Part shown: positions 16,465 through 25,444 of the stretch, piece by piece
How the letters are laid out: every line of letters starts with the position of its first letter
Position numbering within the stretch: position 1 is the stretch's first letter
From: Clostridia bacterium
GTDB taxonomy: Bacteria > Bacillota > Clostridia > Christensenellales > Borkfalkiaceae
NCBI GenBank assembly: GCA_017621735.1
Contig: JAGASM010000003.1
Span: 1 to 64,000 of the forward strand
Direction of reading: 5' to 3'
DNA length: 64,000 bases
The notes under the pieces: generated by a model
Database searches by the model: none
What the model saw: the letters and a program-made list of their open reading frames with translations, nothing else
Told to the model about the DNA's origin: nothing
Position numbers and translations under genes: made by a program

Positions 16465-18425
16465 CAGCGAACGGACGCCCCGCTTTCCATTTCTTTTTCG
16501 GGAGTGAGCAGGGACAAGTTCCCCTCTTTGTCTTCTGCGCAGAGGATCATTCCTTCGGAAAGGACTCCGCACAGTTTTACAGGCTTTAAGTTGGTAACGA
16601 CAAGCACCTTTTTGCCCACCATTTCTTCGGGGGTATAGAATTTTGCAATCCCCGAAACAACGGAGCGCACCTCGTCGCCGATCTTTACCGTTTCATGCAA
16701 GAGTTTTTCCGATTTTTTTACCTTTTCGCAAGCGATAATTTCGCCCACTTTCATTTCCACTTTCATAAAATCGTCAAACGTGATTTCCGGCATTTTCGTT
16801 TCCTCCTTGCCCGCGCCCGTTTCGCGCTCGTATTCTTCCCGTTGTGCCTTTTGAATCGCCTCTACCTTGGGAGCGACTTCTTTCCAATCAAACCGCGCAA
16901 AAAGAGCGTTGTCTTCTCTGCACACTTCCGTTCCGTTCGGATATAAGCCGAACTTTTTAGTATCTTCCAACGCGCGGAGGGGGAAGTTGAGATAAGTTGC
17001 AATTTTTTCCGCCGTTTGCGGCAAGAAGGGCGCAAGCAAACTTGCCCCGATATGAATGCTTTCCGTCAAGTTATACATTACAGTTGCAAGGCGGTCGCTC
17101 TTCGCTTCGTCCTTTGCAAGCGCCCAAGGCATCGTTTCGTCGATGTACTTGTTTGCGCGGCGGAAGATGGTAAACAGTTCGCCGAGCGCATCCGAAATGC
17201 GGAAGGCGTTCATCTTTTCTTCTACCTTTTCCTTGACGGACACGACCGTCTTTTTCAAATCCTCGTCCACTTCTTCCGCTACGCCCTTGTCCTCGACGAT
17301 TCCGCCGAAGTACTTTCTCGTCATGGCAAGCGTGCGCTTGACGAGATTGCCCAAAACGTTTGCAAGGTCGGAGTTTACCCGTTCCACGACGAGTTCCCAC
17401 GTGATCGTGCCGTCCCCCTCGTAGGGCATTTCATGCAAGACGAAGTAACGCACCGCGTCCGTGCCGAAAATGGAGGACAAATCGTCCGCATAGATGACGT
17501 TTCCGCGCGACTTGCTCATCTTTTCGCCCGCTTGCAACAGCCAAGGGTGCGCAAAGACGTGGTCGGGAAGCGGCTCGCCGAGCGCCATGAGGAAAATCGG
17601 CCAGTAAATGGTATGGAACCGCGCGATATCTTTGCCGATAACGTGGAGCGTTTCCGCATTTTTCCAATATTTTTCGTAAAGCGGATCGCTCGCGCCGTCA
17701 GGATTGTATCCAAGCCCCGTAATATAGTTGGTCAGCGCGTCCAACCATACGTAGACGACGTGGCGGCTATCAAAATCGACGGGAATCCCCCACTTGAACG
17801 AAGTGCGGGAAACGCACAAATCTTGCAATCCCTTTTTCAGGAAGTTATTCATCATCTCGTTTTTGCGGGAAACGGGTTGGATAAAATCGGGATGGCTTTC
17901 GATATGCTCGATCAAGCGATCTGCATATTTGCCCATTTTGAAGAAGTACGCCTCTTCTTTCGCCTTTTTTACGTCCCGTCCGCAGTCGGGGCATTTTCCC
18001 TCTTTGAGTTGGCTTTCCGTCCAAAAACTCTCGCACGGCGTACAATACCAGCCCTCGTAATGCCCTTTATAAATATCCCCTTGCTCGTAAAAACGGCGGA
18101 AGATCTGTTGCACCGTCTTGCAGTGTGCTTCATCCGTCGTGCGAATAAATTTATCGTACGACGTATTGACGCCGTCCCAAAGGGTGCGAATGGTATTTGC
18201 CACGCCGTCGACAAATTGCTGGGGCGTCGTGTTTGCCGCCGCCGCTTTTTCTTCGATTTTTTGCCCGTGCTCGTCCGTTCCCGTTTGAAAGCGCACGTCG
18301 TAGCCCTGCATCTTCTTAAACCGCACGATCGCATCCGTCAAAATCGCCTCGTACGTGTTGCCGATATGGGGCTTCCCCGAAGTGTATGCAATTGCCGTCG
18401 TTACGTAATATTGCTTGCGTTCCAT
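16464..18425 (-). CDS. metG: Methionyl-tRNA synthetase
   Basis: 653-aa class I synthetase that charges tRNA-Met. It has HIGNTYE (HIGH motif) at residue 20, a zinc knuckle of paired Cys (CTPC and CPDC, about 125-150), KMSKS at 302-306, the anticodon-binding helical domain, and a C-terminal EMAP/OB tRNA-binding domain (about 550-653, VEMKVGEIIACEKV). This is the long Bacillus/Clostridium form. The ATG at 18425 follows GAGGT and a TTTACA-17-TATAAT promoter. I see no T-box in the leader, which is only about 25 nt. Confidence 0.98.
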   Translation of the reverse strand: MERKQYYVTTAIAYTSGKPHIGNTYEAILTDAIVRFKKMQGYDVRFQTGTDEHGQKIEEKAAAANTTPQQFVDGVANTIRTLWDGVNTSYDKFIRTTDEAHCKTVQQIFRRFYEQGDIYKGHYEGWYCTPCESFWTESQLKEGKCPDCGRDVKKAKEEAYFFKMGKYADRLIEHIESHPDFIQPVSRKNEMMNNFLKKGLQDLCVSRTSFKWGIPVDFDSRHVVYVWLDALTNYITGLGYNPDGASDPLYEKYWKNAETLHVIGKDIARFHTIYWPIFLMALGEPLPDHVFAHPWLLQAGEKMSKSRGNVIYADDLSSIFGTDAVRYFVLHEMPYEGDGTITWELVVERVNSDLANVLGNLVKRTLAMTRKYFGGIVEDKGVAEEVDEDLKKTVVSVKEKVEEKMNAFRISDALGELFTIFRRANKYIDETMPWALAKDEAKSDRLATVMYNLTESIHIGASLLAPFLPQTAEKIATYLNFPLRALEDTKKFGLYPNGTEVCREDNALFARFDWKEVAPKVEAIQKAQREEYERETGAGKEETKMPEITFDDFMKVEMKVGEIIACEKVKKSEKLLHETVKIGDEVRSVVSGIAKFYTPEEMVGKKVLVVTNLKPVKLCGVLSEGMILCAEDKEGNLSLLTPEKEMESGASVR

Positions 18426-18448
18426 AATTTACCTCACTATTCCTTGTT

Positions 18449-18477
18449 ATTATATCGCATTTTTTATAAATTGTAAA
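18449..18477 (-). promoter_or_regulatory. metG promoter
   Basis: TTTACA (18472-18477), 17 nt, TATAAT (18449-18454) on the minus strand. Confidence 0.75.
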
Positions 18478-18686
18478 TGATTTTCCGCCCCTTTGGAAAA
18501 GTCGTCGAAATTGTGGGACATATCCCCCCTTCAAGAGGAATATATTACACCGAGCGAATTTGTTTTTTTGACGAACAACGCGCCAAAAACGAACCGCGCA
18601 CCGAAAAGGTAGTGCGCTACGCTATCAAACAAAACCGCGTTGCACCAAACACCCCTTTGGGTATCCCTCTCCACCATTGCTTATGA
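18477..18686 (+). CDS. Possible small ORF upstream of spmA
   Basis: 69-codon plus-strand frame starting at an ATG that overlaps the metG -35 element and ending in a TGA that overlaps the spmA ATG (ATGA). The product is basic, with no signal peptide, membrane segment or known motif. No ribosome site precedes it. The ATGA junction would fit translational coupling to spmA, but chance is quite possible. Confidence 0.25.
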   Translation: MIFRPFGKVVEIVGHIPPSRGIYYTERICFFDEQRAKNEPRTEKVVRYAIKQNRVAPNTPLGIPLHHCL

Positions 18687-19225
18687 ACGGAATTTTTACG
18701 GCGGTATTTTTTCTTTCCGCTTTGCTGTTTCTCATCTTTTCGCCCGACTCCTTTTTGCCCGCCCTTTTGGAAGGCGGACAAAAAGCGGCTACGCTCTCCC
18801 TCTCCCTCCTCGCCGTCTATTGCGTATGGCTGGGGTTTTTCCGCGTGATGGAACAAAGCGGACTTTCTTCCCGCATTTCCACCCTCTTTTTGCCCGTTTG
18901 TAAAAAACTTTTCCGAACGGAAGACAAGCGCGCCGTTTTTCTTGCAAGCGGCAATTTGACGGCAAATATGCTTGGTCTGCCGGGCGCGCCCACCCCCCTT
19001 GGGATTCAAGCGACGGAACGCTTTATGAACGCGGGAAACGCGTACGCCGCGTCCATGCTCTTTGTACTCAACGCGACGAGTTTACAACTGATTCCTACCA
19101 CGGTCATCGCGCTTCGCGCGTCATACGGCGCACAGTCGCCCGCGGACGTTTTTCTCCCCACGCTGATCGCCACGCTCTTTTCTACCCTGCTCGGCGCTCT
19201 CTGCGTCCGCCTGTTTGTAAAATAA
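18683..19225 (+). CDS. spmA: Spore maturation protein A-like membrane protein
   Basis: 180-aa nucleoside-recognition-domain membrane protein. In Bacillus, SpmA and SpmB are needed for spore core dehydration. About four hydrophobic helices are visible, plus the signature ASGNLTANMLGLPGAPTPLG and MLFVLNATSLQLIPTTVIALR. The ATG at 18683 is preferred to a TTG two codons earlier; neither has a clear ribosome site, and I could not find a vegetative or spore promoter in the 200 nt upstream. spmB follows on the same strand. The last 18 codons of spmA are duplicated just downstream with a period of 75 nt. Confidence 0.9.
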   Translation: MNGIFTAVFFLSALLFLIFSPDSFLPALLEGGQKAATLSLSLLAVYCVWLGFFRVMEQSGLSSRISTLFLPVCKKLFRTEDKRAVFLASGNLTANMLGLPGAPTPLGIQATERFMNAGNAYAASMLFVLNATSLQLIPTTVIALRASYGAQSPADVFLPTLIATLFSTLLGALCVRLFVK

Positions 19226-19300
19226 CTCGGCACTCCCGTTTCCGCCACACTCTTTTCTGCCCCGCCCGTCGCCCTTTGCGTCCGCCTGTTTGTAACATGA
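19171..19300 (+). repeat. 75-bp tail duplication of spmA running into the spmB start
   Basis: CACGCTCTTTTCTACCCTGC (19171-19190) and the related CACACTCTTTTCTGCCCCGC (19246-19265) begin two copies that both continue to GCGTCCGCCTGTTTGTAA. The first encodes ATLFSTLLGALCVRLFVK and the spmA stop. The second would read ATLFSAPPVALCVRLFVT and runs into the spmB ATG at 19297. Confidence 0.85.
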
Positions 19301-19806
19301 TTGCGTCTTATCTCATTCCCGTCCTATTTCTTTCCCTCTTTTCCTACGCGCTTTTCAAAAAGGTGCGCCTTTACGACTGCTTTACCGACGGCATCAAGCA
19401 AGCCGTCCCCCTCATTCTTTCCCTCTTCCCTTATTTATGCGGCGTTTTAATGCTCTCCGCCCTCTTTGAACAAAGCGGGCTTTCCGACGTTTTGACGAAT
19501 GCGATCGCGCCCGTTTTGTCCGCGCTCGGCATTCCGCCCGAACTTGGAAAACTCGTCCTCATGAAACCCTTTTCGGGGAGCGGCGCAACCGCGCTTCTTT
19601 CGGAAATTCTTTCTTTGCACGGCGCGGACAGTTACCTCGGAAGATGTGCGTGCGTGTGTTTCGGCTCGAGTGAAACGGTATTTTACCTTTCCGCCGTCTA
19701 CTTTTCTTCCGCCAAAGGGAAAAAACCCGTTCTCCCCGTCGTCATCGCGCTTACCGTCAATTTTATCACTGTGATTTTGGGGTGTTTTCTTTGTCGTTTT
19801 TTGTGA
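19297..19806 (+). CDS. spmB: Spore maturation protein B-like membrane protein
   Basis: 169-aa membrane protein, the partner of SpmA in spore core dehydration. It shows several hydrophobic helices and the conserved segment MKPFSGSGATALLSEI and CFGSSETVFYLSAVYF, typical of SpmB. The start MIASYLIPVLFL at 19297 is chosen because the frame upstream of it is simply the duplicated spmA tail. No ribosome site is evident, as the region upstream derives from coding sequence; translation may rely on coupling to spmA. The length fits SpmB (about 175 aa). Confidence 0.88.
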   Translation: MIASYLIPVLFLSLFSYALFKKVRLYDCFTDGIKQAVPLILSLFPYLCGVLMLSALFEQSGLSDVLTNAIAPVLSALGIPPELGKLVLMKPFSGSGATALLSEILSLHGADSYLGRCACVCFGSSETVFYLSAVYFSSAKGKKPVLPVVIALTVNFITVILGCFLCRFL

Positions 19807-19909
19807 ATTTGTGAAAACTTTTCTCTCCTTTTTGTGTTTTTGTGATTTTCTTTCATGAAATGAACAAAAAATCAAGAAAAAAACTTTTCACAAAAAATTT
19901 TTTATTTTG

Positions 19910-19938
19910 TTTACTTTCGACAAAAAAACAAGTATAAT
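19910..19938 (+). promoter_or_regulatory. Promoter of a candidate small RNA
   Basis: TTTACT (19910-19915), 17 nt, TATAAT (19933-19938), embedded in an AT-rich stretch after spmB. Confidence 0.65.
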
Positions 19939-19944
19939 AAAGGT

Positions 19945-20055
19945 ACAAATTGAGCGAAGGGGTTATCCCAAAGCGAAATTTTCAAATCACTCATCATTTT
20001 CCCCCTTATCATATAGTAGAACCCCTCGGAACGCGAGTTTCGGGGGGTTTTACTT
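19945..20055 (+). ncRNA. Candidate small RNA of about 110 nt
   Basis: Lies between a good promoter and an intrinsic terminator. Near its 5' end GCGAAGGGG can pair with CCCCCTT about 45 nt later, giving a long irregular stem before the terminator hairpin. A TTG-initiated frame runs through it, but it has no ribosome site and reads through the terminator, so I favour a non-coding RNA. I do not recognise the family (not a visible match to SRP or tmRNA). Confidence 0.45.
20020..20052 (+). terminator. Terminator of the candidate small RNA
   Basis: AACCCCTCGGAAC (20020-20032) / GTTTCGGGGGGTT (20037-20049), GCGA loop, then a short T run. Confidence 0.8.
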
Positions 20056-20257
20056 TTGTGCAAGTTGGACGATTGCTTTTCTTTACTCCGCTTTTTTATT
20101 GTATAAACCACCTTCTTTTACGAAGATCAACGCATTCAAAGAGCGATTGAGTCAGCCCGATTGTTTTTATATGCCCGCCCTTACGCAATAAATAATACGA
20201 GCATTCCGCTTTTTTGACCGCATAAACTGTTTTAACTTTTACCGAATCGGTGGCGTG

Positions 20258-20288
20258 AAAAAAGACGAGCTCGCGGCTCGTCTTTTTT
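20258..20288 (-). terminator. Terminator of the O-antigen-ligase-like gene
   Basis: AAAAAAGACGAGC / GCTCGTCTTTTTT stem around TCGCG. On the minus strand it directly follows the stop codon and ends in six T. Confidence 0.85.
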
Positions 20289-21762
20289 ATTGTATGGAAT
20301 TTTCTTGTTCCGTTCCTTTTTCCGTCCGATCTTCCCGTTCCGCCGACCCCTCTTCCGCCGTACCCTTTTCCGCCATAATGAGAAGGCAAGAATACAAAAG
20401 CCCCGGCCCAAAATTGAAGAAGTGGCAATCGAGCAAACTTGCCATGACAAGTGCGAGAACGCAAAGCCCGATAAAGTACTTTTCCGTCGTGCGGCGTCGG
20501 AAAATCAAGATTCCCGTTTGTACCCGATGAAAGACGTATGCAAGAAGGGAAACGATTCCGCAACTTGCAAGCAGTTGCACGATGGTGTTGTGGTATCTGG
20601 GGGGCAGGAATGCGTCTTCGCCCAAATGCCCCGTTCCGAGTTGCCATGCCGTACATTCGTAAAAGCCGTTTCCAAAGAAGGGGTTGTCCAAAAACTGTTT
20701 CAATCCGTTGCGGTAAATTTCAAACCGACCGTTATCGTCAAACCCGATTTGCACGATAGAATAGAAGATTTCCACCACCCGATCGCGCAACGCGACGATA
20801 CAAAGCAAAACGGCAAAGAGCATCGCCCCGTATACGATGAGATGAGAAATGCGCGCGCGTCCCTTTGTTTTGAGTAAAACGAGCAAAGCGCAAACGGCGT
20901 AGATTGCCCCGCCGACGAGAATGGAACTGCGGCTTTGCGTCAAAATAATTCCGAGCAAGACGACGTTCCCCAAAAGATTGTAAATCCAACCGTTCTTTTC
21001 TTTGACGGCAAGATAGAAGGGCGCAGGCAAACACATGGCGATCGTCCCGCCCACGTTGTTGTAAAGCCCCCAGCCCGTTACGAGGTTTCCGCGAATGAAC
21101 GTACCGTCCTCCGCCCAAAGCGCGGGATCAAAGTACATTCCGACCACCTCGACGACAAGTCCCAGCGCAACCGACGTAAAGACAATGCCAAAATAGCCGT
21201 GAGGGACTTCCTTCCATTCAATCGTATAGAAAAAGAGAAAATAAAAGAAGGACAGACTTAAAATTTGAACGAGCCCGAAAAAGACGGTCTTTCCGCTATA
21301 ATATTCGCTGAACAGTCCGCCCAAAAGGTAAGCGATTCCGAGCGCCAAAAAGCCAAAGGCGAGGGCGGGAATCTTTCTCCGTTCGGGGTGTTTGATGAGG
21401 TCGAACACAAATCGGGTAACAAGTAGCGTTGCGACGATTCCGACGAGGACGAACAACTGAACACGCCCCGCCGTCGTGTTAAAATACGAGGTGTAAACGT
21501 GGTGCGCGGGGTTGTTTTTCTCCGAAAAAGTCATATATCCGCAACACGTAAGCGGAAGCGCGGGAAGAAGATCTTTTGTAAACAGTACGCAAAAGGCAAG
21601 AATCAACGCATACAAATAGTAAACGGGAAGTTCCAACCCGAATAAGTTGGATAATACCATGGTAACCGCTGCAAGAATCGGATAATACCACGAATACAAG
21701 AACGCGTTGACGACTGCAATCGCTTTCTTCTCTTTTAACTTGTCAAAGTAAGAGAGTAACAT
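20287..21762 (-). CDS. O-antigen ligase/polymerase (Wzy_C) family membrane protein
   Basis: 491-aa polytopic protein with about 12 hydrophobic helices and a large outer loop holding NPFFGNGFYECTAWQ and RYHNTIVQLLASCGI, the pattern of the O-antigen ligase domain. In Gram-positives such proteins join or polymerise surface glycans; the partner genes are not nearby, so the substrate is open. The C-terminal 30 residues are Glu-rich. The ATG at 21762 is chosen because TATAAT ends 6 nt upstream of it, which predicts a leaderless mRNA; a GTG 21 nt further up would lie within the promoter. It forms a single-gene unit. Confidence 0.85.
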   Translation of the reverse strand: MLLSYFDKLKEKKAIAVVNAFLYSWYYPILAAVTMVLSNLFGLELPVYYLYALILAFCVLFTKDLLPALPLTCCGYMTFSEKNNPAHHVYTSYFNTTAGRVQLFVLVGIVATLLVTRFVFDLIKHPERRKIPALAFGFLALGIAYLLGGLFSEYYSGKTVFFGLVQILSLSFFYFLFFYTIEWKEVPHGYFGIVFTSVALGLVVEVVGMYFDPALWAEDGTFIRGNLVTGWGLYNNVGGTIAMCLPAPFYLAVKEKNGWIYNLLGNVVLLGIILTQSRSSILVGGAIYAVCALLVLLKTKGRARISHLIVYGAMLFAVLLCIVALRDRVVEIFYSIVQIGFDDNGRFEIYRNGLKQFLDNPFFGNGFYECTAWQLGTGHLGEDAFLPPRYHNTIVQLLASCGIVSLLAYVFHRVQTGILIFRRRTTEKYFIGLCVLALVMASLLDCHFFNFGPGLLYSCLLIMAEKGTAEEGSAEREDRTEKGTEQENSIQ

Positions 21763-21768
21763 GAGAAA

Positions 21769-21797
21769 ATTATACACCTTCACGGCAAGAAAAGCAA
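21769..21797 (-). promoter_or_regulatory. Leaderless-type promoter
   Basis: TTGCTT (21792-21797), 17 nt, TATAAT (21769-21774) on the minus strand, then 6 nt and the ATG at 21762. Confidence 0.65.
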
Positions 21798-21851
21798 GCC
21801 TTTGCGAAAAATAAACAATTCCTTAACAATTTCTTTTTTTCATTACGGAAA

Positions 21852-21875
21852 AACTCCCGCCAAAGCGGGAGTTTT
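21852..21875 (-). terminator. Terminator of pheST
   Basis: AACTCCCGC / GCGGGAGTT stem with a CAAA loop, ending in TTTTT on the minus strand. It lies beyond the duplicated pheT tails, about 130 nt past the real stop. Confidence 0.8.
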
Positions 21876-21895
21876 GAGTTTTTACGGCTTGCGCG

Positions 21896-22026
21896 GTGCT
21901 TTTTGAGGAAACCTCTTGCGTTAACGCAATTCCGCGCCGTGCTTTTTGAGGAAACCTCTTGCCTTAACGCAATTCCGCGCAGTGCTTTTTGAGGAAACCT
22001 CTTGCGTTAACGCAATTCCGCGCCGA
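21896..22026 (-). repeat. Three 43-bp units carrying the pheT stop codon
   Basis: GTGCTTTTTGAGGAAACCTC starts at 21896, 21939 and 21982, an exact 43-bp period. Each unit ends TTAACGCAATTCCGCGC, the antisense of the last pheT codons. Only the third joins the gene at 22007. Confidence 0.9.
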
Positions 22027-24400
22027 GTTTGTTTTGAAGGTTGGACAAAATTTTGTGGAAGAATTTATCCACCGTTTCGGGCGTAAGCGGTTTGTCGTCC
22101 GCCTCAAAGGTAATGCGGAACGCCATACTCTTTTTATCCGCGCCGAGTTGCGCGTCGTTTGTGTAGACGTCGAACAGTTCCGCCTTCTTTGCCGCCTTTA
22201 CTCCGCCGAGAATGCACGATTCCATCTGTCCGCACGTAACCTCTTTTTTGACCGTTACCGCCAAGTCGCGCACGACAGCGGGGAATTTGGGAAGATGACG
22301 ATAGGTGATATCTTTTGCAAACTTTTTCTTCATGGCGTCGTAGTCGAGTTCGCAAAGGTACACTTTTTTCTCGAGCGCAAGTTCTTGCGCGATGAGCGGA
22401 TGAAGTTCGCCGATCCAGCCGACTTCCTTTTCTCCCATTTTAACGGTTGCCGTAATGCCGGGGTGCAAGAAGGATTTTTCGCCCTGCTCGAAGGTAAGGC
22501 GCAAGTCAAACGCTTCGGCGATCGCCTCGACCGCCCCTTTGAGCGCGAAGAAATCTCCGTCCCCCCAAGTTGCGATGACGACGTGTTTGCGCTCGGAGGG
22601 GAGTTCCGTCAAAGGAAGTTGTTCCGCCAAATAGACGTTGGCAAGTTCAAACAGCGCCCCCTCGGTGTTTCCGCGACGGACGTTACGCACGACGTTTGCG
22701 ATCATCGAAGGCGCGAGGATCGTCCGCATCACGGAAAGATCTTCGCCGATCGGGTTGAGAATGCGCACCGCGCGTCTTTCGGGCGCGTCCGAAGGAAGGC
22801 GGAGAAGGTCGAAGTCTTTGGGGGAATAGAACGAATAGTTCAACGCTTCCATGTACCCCTCTTCCTTCAACGTGTTTTTCAATTTCAATTCTTGTTTTTG
22901 TTCCGTCGTCAGTCCGCCGCGCGTTACCGTCGCATTTTGCAAGAAGGTAGGCGTGATGTGGTCGTACCCGTACATGCGAATGATTTCTTCCGCAAGATCG
23001 GGATAGCCGTCGACGTCCTCGCGATAAAGGGGCACGGTAACGAGAAGTTCGTCGCCGTTTTGTTCTACGCCGAAGTATAACCGCTGCAAAATTGCAACCG
23101 CCTCTTCTTGGGGAACGGAAATGCCCAAAAGGGCGTTGACGGCGGAAAACGTCGTCTTGATTTGCTTTGCCGTGCCGTCGTTTGCGCAAACGTCCGCGCG
23201 GTAAGAAGTAACCGTTCCGCAACCGAGTTCTTCCACCAAGTGAAGCGCTCTGTCCATAGCAAACGAGCAAGTGTACGCGTCTACGCCCTTTTCAAACCGA
23301 GCGGAAGAGTCGGAACGTTGACCGAGTGCACGCGAAGTCTTTCTTACGTTATCGCGCGCGAACTTCGCCGCTTCAAAGAACACGGAGGCGGTGTCCGCTT
23401 TAATTTCGCTGTTCAGACCGCCCATGATCCCCGCAAGCGCGACGCCTTTGTTTGCGTCGCAAATGAGAAGGTTGTCGGGCGTGAGGGTAAACTCCTTTTC
23501 GTCGAGCGTTACGATTTTTTCCCCTTCTTCCGCGCGGCGGACGATAATTTTACTTCCGCCGAGGAAATTGTAATCGAACGCGTGCATGGGTTGCCCCGTT
23601 TCAAGCAAGACGTAGTTGGTGATATCGACAATATCGGAAACGGAACGCAATCCGCAAAGGGCAAGTCTTCTGCGTAACCATCTGGGCGACGTGCCGATTT
23701 TTACGTCCGAAACGTAATGTCCGACGTAGCGGGGACAAAGTTCCCCTTCGCGCACCTCTACTTCCACCTTGACGTCGGTGGGAACTTGCGTGTAGTTTGT
23801 CGCGGGCATTTTAAGCGGTTGTTTGAGGACCGCCGCCACTTCCCGCGCGATTCCGAGCACACTTTGGCAATCGGGGCGGTTGGCGGTGATTGCGATATCG
23901 AAGAGATAATCGTCGATGCCGACGACCTTTTTGATGTCTTCGCCCGCAGGCGTTCCTTTCTCCAAAATGAGAATTCCGTTTACTTCCGCGCCGTCGTAAA
24001 AATCGTCGTTGATGCCAAGTTCTTCTCCCGAACACATCATGCCTTCGGAAAGTACGCCGCGCAGTTTTCCGTTTTTGATTTTTTGAATGCCGCCCTCGTG
24101 CAAAACGGTCGCCCCGTCGAGCGCACAGGGAACAGTCGCTCCGACGAATACGTTGGTCGCCGCCGTGCAAATTTGCTTGATGCCAAACCCGCCGCAATCG
24201 ACGGTGCAAACGGTGAGGCGGTCGGCGTCGGGGTGCTTTTCCGTCTTTGTGATCAACCCCGTTACGACGCCCGTAACGTCTTTTCCAAGATAGGTAAGTT
24301 CTTCTACTTCAAACCCACAAGAGAAGAGTTTTTCTTGCAACTCTTCCGCGGTAACGTCAACGTCTACGTATTCTTTTAACCAACTGAAAGGTACTACCAT
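22007..24400 (-). CDS. pheT: Phenylalanyl-tRNA synthetase beta subunit
   Basis: 797-aa beta chain of the (alpha-beta)2 enzyme that charges tRNA-Phe and edits Tyr-tRNA-Phe. Domains in order: the EMAP/OB tRNA-binding domain (about 40-150), B3/B4 editing domain (about 210-380), B5 DNA-binding-like fold (about 405-475), the inactive synthetase-like core, and the C-terminal ferredoxin-like anticodon-binding domain (about 705-797, ending KILSNLQNKLGAELR). The ATG at 24400 follows GGAGGGGAAG and lies 15 nt after pheS. The pheST operon is under T-box control. The last six codons and stop are repeated downstream. Confidence 0.97.
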   Translation of the reverse strand: MVVPFSWLKEYVDVDVTAEELQEKLFSCGFEVEELTYLGKDVTGVVTGLITKTEKHPDADRLTVCTVDCGGFGIKQICTAATNVFVGATVPCALDGATVLHEGGIQKIKNGKLRGVLSEGMMCSGEELGINDDFYDGAEVNGILILEKGTPAGEDIKKVVGIDDYLFDIAITANRPDCQSVLGIAREVAAVLKQPLKMPATNYTQVPTDVKVEVEVREGELCPRYVGHYVSDVKIGTSPRWLRRRLALCGLRSVSDIVDITNYVLLETGQPMHAFDYNFLGGSKIIVRRAEEGEKIVTLDEKEFTLTPDNLLICDANKGVALAGIMGGLNSEIKADTASVFFEAAKFARDNVRKTSRALGQRSDSSARFEKGVDAYTCSFAMDRALHLVEELGCGTVTSYRADVCANDGTAKQIKTTFSAVNALLGISVPQEEAVAILQRLYFGVEQNGDELLVTVPLYREDVDGYPDLAEEIIRMYGYDHITPTFLQNATVTRGGLTTEQKQELKLKNTLKEEGYMEALNYSFYSPKDFDLLRLPSDAPERRAVRILNPIGEDLSVMRTILAPSMIANVVRNVRRGNTEGALFELANVYLAEQLPLTELPSERKHVVIATWGDGDFFALKGAVEAIAEAFDLRLTFEQGEKSFLHPGITATVKMGEKEVGWIGELHPLIAQELALEKKVYLCELDYDAMKKKFAKDITYRHLPKFPAVVRDLAVTVKKEVTCGQMESCILGGVKAAKKAELFDVYTNDAQLGADKKSMAFRITFEADDKPLTPETVDKFFHKILSNLQNKLGAELR

Positions 24401-24415
24401 GTTCTTCCCCTCCCC

Positions 24416-25441
24416 TTAATCTTTGAACTGCTCTAAAAAGCGGGTGTCGTTTTCCGTGAGCAGTTTGATGTTATTCATGCCGTATTTGAGCATTGCGATT
24501 CTCTCGACGCCCATGCCGAAAGCAAAGCCCGAATATTCGTCGGGATCTACCCCGCAGTTTTCCAAAACGCGGCGATTGACCATGCCCGCACCGAGCACCT
24601 CGATCCAACCCGTTCCCTTACAAAGAGAGCACCCCTTTCCGCCGCAGGCCGCGCACGAAACGTCCACTTCAACGGACGGCTCCGTAAACGGGAAATAGGA
24701 CGGGCGAAGGCGGGTTTTGCTCGTTTCGGAGAACATAACGCGCGCGAACTCGTCAAGCATGCCTTGCAAATCGCAGAGGGTAATGTTTTTGTCCACGACG
24801 AGCCCTTCCATTTGATGGAACATCGGCGAATGCGTCGCGTCGTCGTCCGAACGGAATACTCTCCCGGGGGAAAGCATCTTAATCGGCGGTTGCTTCTTTT
24901 CCATCAACCGAATTTGCCCGGCGCTCGTCTGCGTGCGAAGCAAAAATTCGTCCGTAACGTAGAAGGTATCCTGCATATCGCGCGCGGGGTGATCGGCGGG
25001 CGTATTGAGTGCGGTAAAGTTATAGTACTCGCTCTCGATTTCGGGACCTTCGAAAATTTCAAACCCCATTCCCGCAAAGATATCGATGAGTTGGTTTTTT
25101 ACCCGCGTAACGGGGTGAAGCGTCCCCTTTTGCTTGCGGACGCGCTTTCCGGGCATGGTAACGTCTACCTTTTCTTGCGAAATGCGGAAAGCGAGTTCCT
25201 TTTCTTTCACCGCCTCTTCGCAAGAGGCAAACAGTTCTTCAAGCGCAACGCGAAGCGCGTTTACTTGCTTCCCGTAAGCGGGGCGTTCCTCGGCGGGAAT
25301 TTCCTTCATTCTCTTCAAAAGGGCGGTAACCTCCCCCGTTCTACCGAGGTACTTCATCTTGATCTCGTAGAGCGCGCGGCTGCTTTGCGCCGCCTTCGCC
25401 TCTTCGATCGCCCGTTCTTGTAATTGCGTCAGATCGTTCAT
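24416..25441 (-). CDS. pheS: Phenylalanyl-tRNA synthetase alpha subunit
   Basis: 341-aa catalytic class II subunit. An N-terminal coiled coil that holds tRNA (about 1-85) precedes the catalytic core with motif 2 ([20 protein letters not shown]) and motif 3 ([14 protein letters not shown]). A Cys-rich zinc-like loop ([12 protein letters not shown]) lies between them, as in many bacteria. The ATG at 25441 has AAGGAG 7 nt upstream. The frame extends 29 codons further up, but those would lie in the T-box terminator. It is the first gene of pheST. Confidence 0.97.
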   Translation of the reverse strand: MNDLTQLQERAIEEAKAAQSSRALYEIKMKYLGRTGEVTALLKRMKEIPAEERPAYGKQVNALRVALEELFASCEEAVKEKELAFRISQEKVDVTMPGKRVRKQKGTLHPVTRVKNQLIDIFAGMGFEIFEGPEIESEYYNFTALNTPADHPARDMQDTFYVTDEFLLRTQTSAGQIRLMEKKQPPIKMLSPGRVFRSDDDATHSPMFHQMEGLVVDKNITLCDLQGMLDEFARVMFSETSKTRLRPSYFPFTEPSVEVDVSCAACGGKGCSLCKGTGWIEVLGAGMVNRRVLENCGVDPDEYSGFAFGMGVERIAMLKYGMNNIKLLTENDTRFLEQFKD

Positions 25442-25444
25442 ACT

